Shown here in pieces: positions 57,934 through 64,000 of a stretch of 64,000 nucleotides of DNA. Each line of letters begins with the position of its first letter. Position 1 is the first letter of the stretch. The notes below the pieces were generated by a model. The model searched no databases. It saw nothing but the letters and a program-made list of their open reading frames with translations, and was not told the DNA's origin. Source of the DNA: CAVVYV01 sp963752585 (GTDB lineage: Bacteria; Actinomycetota; Thermoleophilia; Solirubrobacterales; 70-9); assembly GCA_963752585.1 (NCBI GenBank), contig CAVVYV010000006.1, forward strand, positions 1-64,000, in the 5' to 3' direction. The position numbers and the translations under genes are program-made.

Positions 57934-59559
57934 CTATCCGGGCTTCTTCTTACCCTTCTTCTTCGGCGGCAACGGCTTCGGCGGCTTGCCGATCTCGACG
58001 TTGCAGGTCGCCCCGGCGCAGGGAGTGAGCTTGGCGAGGCCCTTGATCAGGAACTTGCGGACCGCCCGGTAGCGGATGTTCTTGTAGAAATTGTTCACCT
58101 CGAGCCGGTCCTTCTGGAGGTCGTAGAGCTCGCGGCCGCCGTCGCCGTACTTGACCAGCAGGTAGCGGCCGGTGCGGATCGCGCGGTAGCGGGGGGCGGT
58201 GATCACCCTGGCGATCTGGGCACTGCGGTCGAGGTCGAGGTTCTTCACGTACTTGCTGAGCTTCGCCCGCCGCCCCTTGCCGGAGGCGGAGGCGATCTCG
58301 CCGATCGCGCCCGGCGGCCCGGTCTCCAGCAGGATCGGGCGGGTGGTCTTTCTCGCCGGATCGCGCGCGAATGGGAGGATCGAGCGGCCGTCCTGGGTCA
58401 GCCCCGCGGCCGCCCCGGTCATCTCAAGGATGGTGGCGGTGATGTCGACGTTGGTGACCAGCTCCTTCGAGAGGCCGCCTGGGGGGATCCCCGGGCCGCG
58501 GATCAGCAGCGGGACCTGGATCGAGGGCTCATAGGGGACGAACTTGCCCTGGTGGAGGCGGTGCTGGCCCTGCATGAAGCCGTTGTCCGAGGTGAAGATC
58601 AGGTAGGTGTTACCGAGCCTTCCCTCGGCCTCGAGCTTGGCGACGATTCGCTCAATCGCCTCGTCGACCGCGAGCAGGGTCTCGAGCCGCCCCCGGTAGC
58701 GGGCGGCGATCTTCGAGATCAGACCGAATCCCAGGCGGTTGATCCGCTTGGCCCAGAAGGGCTTGTCCCTGACGTCCTTCTCGTTGAAGCTCTTGTCGAC
58801 CGGCAGCAGGGCGGTGGAGAAGGCGCCGGCGTGGCGGGTCGCCGGCTGGTTGGGGTCGTGGGGGGCGAAGAACTGCACCTGCATGTAGAGGGGGGAGTTG
58901 GGGAAGGCTGTGACGTGGTTGTCGATCCGATCGACGGCGATGTCGGCGTAGGTGTCGGTCTGGTACTGGTCCTGCTCGTACTGATTGACCAGCCCGTTCT
59001 CGTTGAGCTGGAAGCCGAAGTAGGACGAGCCGGGGCCGAGGAAGGCGTAGAACTCTCCCTTCGACAGGGGACCGATCCCCCCGGCGAAGGGGCCCCAGCC
59101 GGGCGGGACGTAGGTGGGCGCGTTAGGCGCCGGGAACCCGTTCGGCATCTTCCCGATGTGGATCGTCCGGTAGCCGGCGGTCTGCAGCCAGACGGGGAGG
59201 TCGTTTGTGTCGTTGAAGACCTGATAGCCGCCCGAGGGCGGGGTGTTGCCGAGGACGTGGTGGTTGTGCGCGTACTGCCCGGTCTGGACCGAGACCCGCG
59301 AGGGGCAGCAGAGCGGGAAGGAGGCGAAGGCCCGCTGGAAGTTGGTGCCCTGGCCCCCGATCAGGTTCGTGGTCCGGGGCATCGCGATCATGTCGCGCAG
59401 GGTCTGATCGTCCGTCGTGAACATGATCACGTTCGGCTTGCCGCTCTGAGCACGGGCCTCCTCGCCGCCGCGGACGAGGAGGGCGGTGCAGAAGCAGGCG
59501 AGCGCGACGAGGAGCGCCCCGCTCGCCCTCGAGATGCGGGTCTGGACCAATCCCTGCAT
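57934..59559 (-). CDS. Secreted sulfatase
   Basis: A 541-residue type I arylsulfatase-family enzyme hydrolysing a sulfate ester. The signal peptide (GALLVALACFCTALLVRGGE) ends near EARAQSG. KPNVIMFTTDDQTLRDMIAM holds the calcium-binding Asp pair. FPLCCPSRVSVQTGQYAHNH has the CxPSR motif, Cys84 being the residue converted to formylglycine. TYLIFTSDNGFMQGQHRLHQ and GKFVPYEPSIQVPLLIRGPG complete the site; the family is closest to glucosamine-6-sulfatase types. A very basic Lys/Pro C-terminus (LPPKKKGKKKPG) is unusual. ATG at 59559. No formylglycine-generating enzyme is in the window. Confidence 0.92.
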   Translation of the reverse strand: MQGLVQTRISRASGALLVALACFCTALLVRGGEEARAQSGKPNVIMFTTDDQTLRDMIAMPRTTNLIGGQGTNFQRAFASFPLCCPSRVSVQTGQYAHNHHVLGNTPPSGGYQVFNDTNDLPVWLQTAGYRTIHIGKMPNGFPAPNAPTYVPPGWGPFAGGIGPLSKGEFYAFLGPGSSYFGFQLNENGLVNQYEQDQYQTDTYADIAVDRIDNHVTAFPNSPLYMQVQFFAPHDPNQPATRHAGAFSTALLPVDKSFNEKDVRDKPFWAKRINRLGFGLISKIAARYRGRLETLLAVDEAIERIVAKLEAEGRLGNTYLIFTSDNGFMQGQHRLHQGKFVPYEPSIQVPLLIRGPGIPPGGLSKELVTNVDITATILEMTGAAAGLTQDGRSILPFARDPARKTTRPILLETGPPGAIGEIASASGKGRRAKLSKYVKNLDLDRSAQIARVITAPRYRAIRTGRYLLVKYGDGGRELYDLQKDRLEVNNFYKNIRYRAVRKFLIKGLAKLTPCAGATCNVEIGKPPKPLPPKKKGKKKPG

Positions 59560-59668
59560 TGGGGCTCACGAATCTAACGATCGGCGCGCGGGGGAGTTGC
59601 GGGGGAACCGGCGCGCGGTGCCCAAAGATCGATTACGGTCCCGCCTGCGGCGGGGGCGGACACGGGAG

Positions 59669-62086
59669 ATGAGAGCGGCGCAGACAATCCGGCGATTGCC
59701 GGCTGCCGGCGGAGCATTGCTGCTGGGGCTCGCCTTGATCCTGGTGGTCACGGCGCTCCCAGCGGCCCATGCCCGACCTGGCACTCGGGCGGTGGCAACG
59801 GGGCTCCCCCGCCGCGGCCGTACACCGGGCCGCCGATCGACACCGCGAACGCCGATCGCTGCGACTTCCTCGACCCGGCGGTCTGCCTGCAGCCCTGGCC
59901 CAACGACTACTTCACGGTGGCCGACCCGAGCACCGACACCGGCCGGCGGATCAACCTCCAGACCGACTCGATGCCAAGAACCGCCGGCGGAACGCCGCCC
60001 GGTGAAGCCGATCGAGCCGACCGAGCAGAACCGAAGCGACGGCTTCAGCCCTGGGAACATCGATCATCGCCAGGGTCCTGGGGCTCGACAGCCCGAAGGC
60101 CTTCGCGGAACACCGGCGCCGTGCCGATCACCGACCTCGGCGCCTACGCCGACCCGAAGCAGCCGGTCGTGGTCATCAACGCCGAGAGCGGGCGAGCGGC
60201 AGCCCGATCTGGGCGGAGATCGACTACAACCCGATCGACCCGGCGACGGGCGGCGACCCGGCCGACCCGGCCGACCGGGCGAAGATCAACCTGATCATCC
60301 GGCCGGCCGTCAACTTCGACGAGGGCGGGCACTACGTCGTCGCCCTTCGTAACCTCAAGGACGCCGCGAACAAGCCGATCGCAGGCCACCGACGCCTTCC
60401 GCGTCTATCGCGAGAACCTGACCACCAATCAGCCCGAGGTCGAGGCCACGCCGCCCGCACATGGAGGAGCTGTTCGAGACGCTCGGCCAGGCGGGGATCC
60501 AGCGCTCGAGCCTCTATCTCGCATGGGACTTCACCGTCGCCAGCGAGCGCAACCTGCGCGAGCGGGTGCTCGAAGATCCGCGACGACGCTTTCGCCCAGC
60601 TCGGCGACACGACCTGGCGACCTCGAGGTCGAGGGGGACGCCCCGGCGTTCGCGATCGATCCGATGGCGTCACCCAATTCGCCCCCTGCGGCAACGATGG
60701 CTGCCAGAGCGGGGAGGACGACCCGGATCGCACGAATCGGTGACCGGCACGCGTCACGGTCCCCTGCTACCTGAACCACCGGGCTGTCCGCCCGGATCGC
60801 GGCTCCAGTTCAACTACGGGCCCGACGGCTTGCCCGACACAGCTCCCGGGCAATCACCGACGGTGCGCCGACTTCCAATGCTTGATTCCCCGTCGGCGCT
60901 CGAGCGGGCCGAGCGCGAATCCGGCGCGGCCGTCGCTCTACGGCCACGGCCTGCTGGGCGCGGCCCAGCGAGGTCGATCGGCCGGCAACATCTTGTCGAT
61001 GGCGAACGAGCACAACTTCGTCTTCTGCGCGACCGACTGGTGCGGGCTTCGCGACCTCCGAACCTGCCGCACGGTCCTGCTCATCCTCCAGGACCTCTCG
61101 CTGTTCCCGCGCGCTCGCGGATCGGATCCAGCAGGGCTTCGTCAACTTCAGCTCTACCTCGGGCGGGCTGCTGATCCATCCGCAGGGGCTGCTCCTCGAC
61201 GCGGCCTTCCAGGACGGCGGCCAGAGGCCGTGATCGACACTCGACGATCTCTTCTACGACGGCAACAGCCAAGGTGGGATCCTGGGCGGCGGCCTGACGG
61301 CGCTCGGCGGTCGACTTCGACCGCGCTGTGCTCGGGGTGCCGGGGATGAACTACTCGACCCTGCTGACGCGGAGCGTCGACTTCGAGCCCTACGCTGAGG
61401 GCAAGTTCACGGCGGAGATCTGCGGCCCGTTTCCCGAGCCGTTGAGGACGATCTGCAACGCGGCGCCCCGGGGACACTCCGCTCGGTCTCTACGACAACT
61501 ACCCGAACGAGCTCGAGCGGCCGCTGATCTTCTCCCTGATTCAGCTCCTCTGGGACCGCGGTGAGGCGAACGGTTATGCCCACCACATGACCACCGACCC
61601 GCTCGCCAACACGCCGAGCCACAAGGTCCTCCTGCACGCCGCCTTCGGCGACCACCAGGTCGCGAACGTCACGGCCGAGGTCGAGGCGCGGACGATCGGC
61701 GCATCGGTCTATCAGCCGGCGCTGGACCCCGGGAGGCATGGGAGGCCGACGGCTCCAATCCGATCTTCGGCATCCCCGCGATCCCCGGCTTCCCGTTCGG
61801 CGGCTCGGCGCTGGTCTACTGGGACGGCGGCCCACTCGGCTTCCCAGGCGGAACAGCGACGCCCCCGAACGAGAACATCCCGCCGCGGCCGCCGGCCTTC
61901 GGCGCCGACCCGCACAGCTATCCGCGAAACGACGTCAAGGCTCGCGCGCAGAAGGCGGACTTCCTCCGGATCGGCGGGGTGCTGAACAACTACTGCACCA
62001 CCGCGAACCGGCCCGACCCGGTGCCCCCGCCCCCGGCGCTGGTGCCCAACACCGGCACCGCGATCCCCTGCTACTCGCACGGCTAG
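59669..62086 (+). CDS. Large secreted alpha/beta-hydrolase-like protein (heavily frameshifted)
   Basis: A secreted protein of about 800 residues rebuilt from many short frames. The signal peptide is LLLGLALILVVTALPAAHAR. Conserved pieces include CDFLDPAVCLQPWPNDYFTV, then ADPSTDTGRRINLQ, IRPAVNFDEGGHYVVALRNL and LFETLGQAGIQRSSLYLAWD, FTVASERNLRERVL. Later pieces are LYGHGLLGA, SMANEHNFVFCATDWCGL and FYDGNSQGGILGGGLTALG, whose GNSQGG is the serine nucleophile elbow. NYSTLLTRSVDFEPYAEGKF and LLHAAFGDHQVANVTAEVEA follow, and it ends AIPCYSHG at 62086. More than ten frameshifts occur, yet the pieces stay well conserved, suggesting sequencing indels rather than decay. I know this as an unnamed secreted actinobacterial family; reaction unknown. 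Confidence 0.65.
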
Positions 62087-62126
62087 CCCGGCCCTGCCCT
62101 AGCCCGGATATAGGGTTCGGCGGGCG

Positions 62127-63888
62127 ATGGGGTTCTTCTCTCCCTCACCGCCCCCGTTCGATCTCGAGGAGTGGAAGGCGAAGCCGCACCTGACCCGGCT
62201 GAAGCCGCTGGTTCAGGACTGGGGGCTGAACGGGTTCGGGTCGCCGCAGTTCGTCTACTTCCTCTACGCGATCAAGCTGATCGTCTACGTCGTCGGCGCG
62301 GCCCTGGTGATCTCGCTGACCCCGGGCCTCGGCGGTCTCGGCGAACTTCGGCGACTGGTGGACCGAGCCGATCGTCTTCGAGAAGCTCGCCGCCTGGACG
62401 CTCCTCTGGGAGATCCTCGGCCTCGGGGCGGGGTCGATGCCGCTCAGCTTCCGCTTCAGCCCGCCGATCGGCGGGCCGCTCTACTGGCTGCGCCCCGGCA
62501 CGATCCGGCTGCCGCCGTGGCCCGAGCGGGTGCCGCTGACCGAGGGCTCGCGGCGAACGCCGGTCGACGTCCTCCTCTACGCGGGCGTGATCGCCTCCGG
62601 GATCTTCCTGCTCGCCGCGTCCGGCGTCGATGCGGCCGGCACCTCGGCGGGCAAGCTGCCGCCGGCGGGGATCGCCGTCCTCCTCGGCCTCCTCGTCCTC
62701 CTCGGGCTCCGCGACAAGGTCTCGTTCCTCGGCGCCCGTCCCGAGATCTACGGGACGATGCTGATCGTCGGCCTCTTCCCGGTGGACCAGTGGATCGTCG
62801 CCTGGCAGTTCATCTTCGTCTTCATCTGGTGGGGCGCCGCCTCGTCGAAGCTCAACCGCCACTTCCCGTTCGTCGTCTCGACGATGATGAGCAACGCCCC
62901 CCTGATCCGCTCGCGCGCCTTCAAGCGGAGGCTGTGGCGCGACTACCCGGAGGACATGCGGCCGTCCCGGCTCTCGGCCGCGATCGCCCACTTCGGCACC
63001 GTCCAGGAGTTCGGTTGGCCGCTCCTCCTGATCACCGTCGACAACGACGTGGTCCGGACGATCGCGATCGTCGGGATGATCCTCTTCCACCTCAACATCA
63101 CCTCGATGTTCCCGCTCGCGGTGCCGCTGGAGTGGAACCTGTTCATGATCTTCGGGATCCTCTTCCTGTTCGGGCACTACGGCGACGTGCCCCTCTCGAG
63201 CCTCGACGATCCCCTGCTGATCGCGGCGATCGCGATCGTCTGCGTGGGGCTGCCGATCCTCGGGAACATCCGCCCGGACAAGATCTCCTTCCTGCCCTCG
63301 ATGCGCTACTACGCCGGCAACTGGGCGACGACCCAGTGGCTTTTCCGGAAGGGGAGCGGGGCGGAGGAGAAGCTCGACACCGAGATCCCGAAGGCGGCCC
63401 GGATCATCGTCGAGCAGGTCAGCGAGATCTACGACCCCGAGATGGCCAACTACCTGCTCAACAAGGGCCTCGGCTTCCGGGCACTCCACTCGCACGGCCG
63501 CGCCCTGAACGCGCTGCTGCCGCACGCGGTCGACGACGTCGAGGCCTATGACGCCCGCGAGGGCGAGCTGATCTCGAACATCGTCAACGGCTGGAACTTC
63601 GGCGACGCCCACTTCCACGGCAAGCAGCTGCTCGACGCCGTCCAGCGGATCTGCGGCTTCGAGCCGGGTGAGGTACGGGTGATCTTCCTCGAGTCCGAGC
63701 CGGCCGCCTTCGGCCGCGGCCGGCAGCGCTACGAGATCTACGACGCCGCCACCGGCCTGATCGAGGCGGGCTCGGTGGCCGTCGCCGACATGGTCACTCG
63801 GTCCCCCTGGCTCGACGAGTCGTTCGACTTCCCGGTCGAGGTGACCGGCACTCGAGCGGGCGGCAGAGAGCCCGCCCCGGTCGCTTGA
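62127..63888 (+). CDS. DUF3556 membrane protein (one frameshift)
   Basis: A multi-span actinobacterial membrane protein of about 587 residues. It starts [20 protein letters not shown], then [20 protein letters not shown] and [21 protein letters not shown] frameshift near 62340 leads to [20 protein letters not shown]. Further membrane segments include [40 protein letters not shown] and [20 protein letters not shown]. The soluble C-terminus has [20 protein letters not shown] and [20 protein letters not shown]. The W-x-G...SSKLNRHFP region resembles HTTM/DoxX-type membrane oxidoreductases. Its TGA overlaps the start of the next flavoprotein (TTGA). Function unknown. Confidence 0.85.
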
Positions 63889-64000
63889 GCGACGCGATCG
63901 TCGTCGGCTCCGGCCCGAACGGGCTCGCCTGCGCGGTGGAGCTCGCCCGCAACGGCGTCGGGGTGACCGTGCTCGAGGCCGAGGAGTCGATCGGGGGAGG
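63885..64000 (+). CDS. FAD-dependent oxidoreductase, phytoene-dehydrogenase-like (5' end only)
   Basis: The window ends 39 codons into this gene. The visible N-terminus reads [20 protein letters not shown] and [19 protein letters not shown]. It contains the FAD-binding GSGPNGL loop and the E-A-x-x-x-x-GGG segment of the CrtI/NAD(P)-FAD desaturase-like family. The start is a TTG at 63885 that overlaps the DUF3556 stop (TTGA), implying coupled translation. The rest lies outside the window. Confidence 0.8.
   Translation, partial: MSDAIVVGSGPNGLACAVELARNGVGVTVLEAEESIGG

Noticed and set aside
57667..59577. 636-residue plus-strand frame opposite the oxidase and sulfatase
   Set aside because: Low-complexity Asp/Val/Gly sequence, shadow of two well-supported genes.
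62272..63618. 448-residue minus-strand frame opposite DUF3556
   Set aside because: Repetitive Asp/Arg/Glu sequence with no recognisable domain; DUF3556 is clear on the plus strand.

Overview
The window is very GC-rich, with strong G/C bias at third codon positions. Its gene content fits a high-GC actinobacterium, most likely class Thermoleophilia (Solirubrobacterales-like). The supporting signs are DUF3556, F420-type oxidoreductases, a WS/DGAT acyltransferase, type III glutamine synthetase, a wall-hydrolysing GH25 enzyme and a Gram-positive-type LexA box at dinB. The taxonomic call is inference; no rRNA is present.

Layout. 1-4.1 kb: remnant of a mobile element, with a large serine recombinase followed by small Cys-rich genes, mostly on the minus strand, and a 48-bp repeat present twice. 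4.1-15.2 kb: detoxification and redox genes. They include two DHA2-type drug exporters (one divergent from a MarR regulator across a palindromic operator), DUF899, two near-identical VOC proteins, DUF1801, a LysR regulator with two matching operator sites, an F420-reductase-like protein, DJ-1/PfpI, an isochorismatase-like hydrolase, GNAT and a truncated haemoglobin. 15.2-19.8 kb: phospholipase C-type phosphoesterase, SulP anion transporter and small SHOCT membrane proteins. 19.3-30.0 kb: a block bounded by two identical 42-bp tRNA-Pro 3' fragments. It encodes envelope, lipid and ion functions: holin/phosphatase fusion, MBL hydrolase, AI-2E family permease, K+ channel, lipoprotein, cation/proton antiporter, PAP2 phosphatase, amphi-Trp protein, diacylglycerol kinase-like enzyme and DUF2252. 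30-34.3 kb: VOC protein, then a MerR regulator divergent from a ferredoxin-reductase/fatty-acid-desaturase pair. 34.3-38.7 kb: histidine kinase, receiver and GGDEF/EAL signalling operon. 38.8-42.6 kb: cyclic-nucleotide-binding flavoprotein, then an overlapping LLM flavin oxidoreductase/hemerythrin/DsbA operon. 42.7-49.9 kb: housekeeping genes lon, an HxlR regulator, ftsH, dinB, a GreA-type factor and GH25. 50-59.6 kb: methyltransferase, WS/DGAT, glnN, SnoaL-like protein, acyl-CoA ligase, FMN 2-hydroxyacid oxidase and sulfatase. 59.7-64 kb: a heavily frameshifted secreted alpha/beta-hydrolase, a DUF3556 membrane protein and the start of a phytoene-dehydrogenase-like flavoprotein.

A major caveat is that most genes in 1-32 kb and 59.7-62.4 kb are broken by single-base frameshifts although the fragments stay well conserved. 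Genes in 32.2-59.6 kb are almost all intact. This looks like a draft assembly with local indel errors, so 'frameshifted' below does not necessarily mean dead. For those genes I give the span of the reconstructed coding region.

Functionally the window joins stress defence (drug export, O2/redox and glyoxal-type chemistry, SOS polymerase, AAA+ proteases), membrane-lipid remodelling (desaturase, WS/DGAT, DAG kinase, PAP2, phospholipase C) and second-messenger signalling. I see no CRISPR array, rRNA or complete tRNA.
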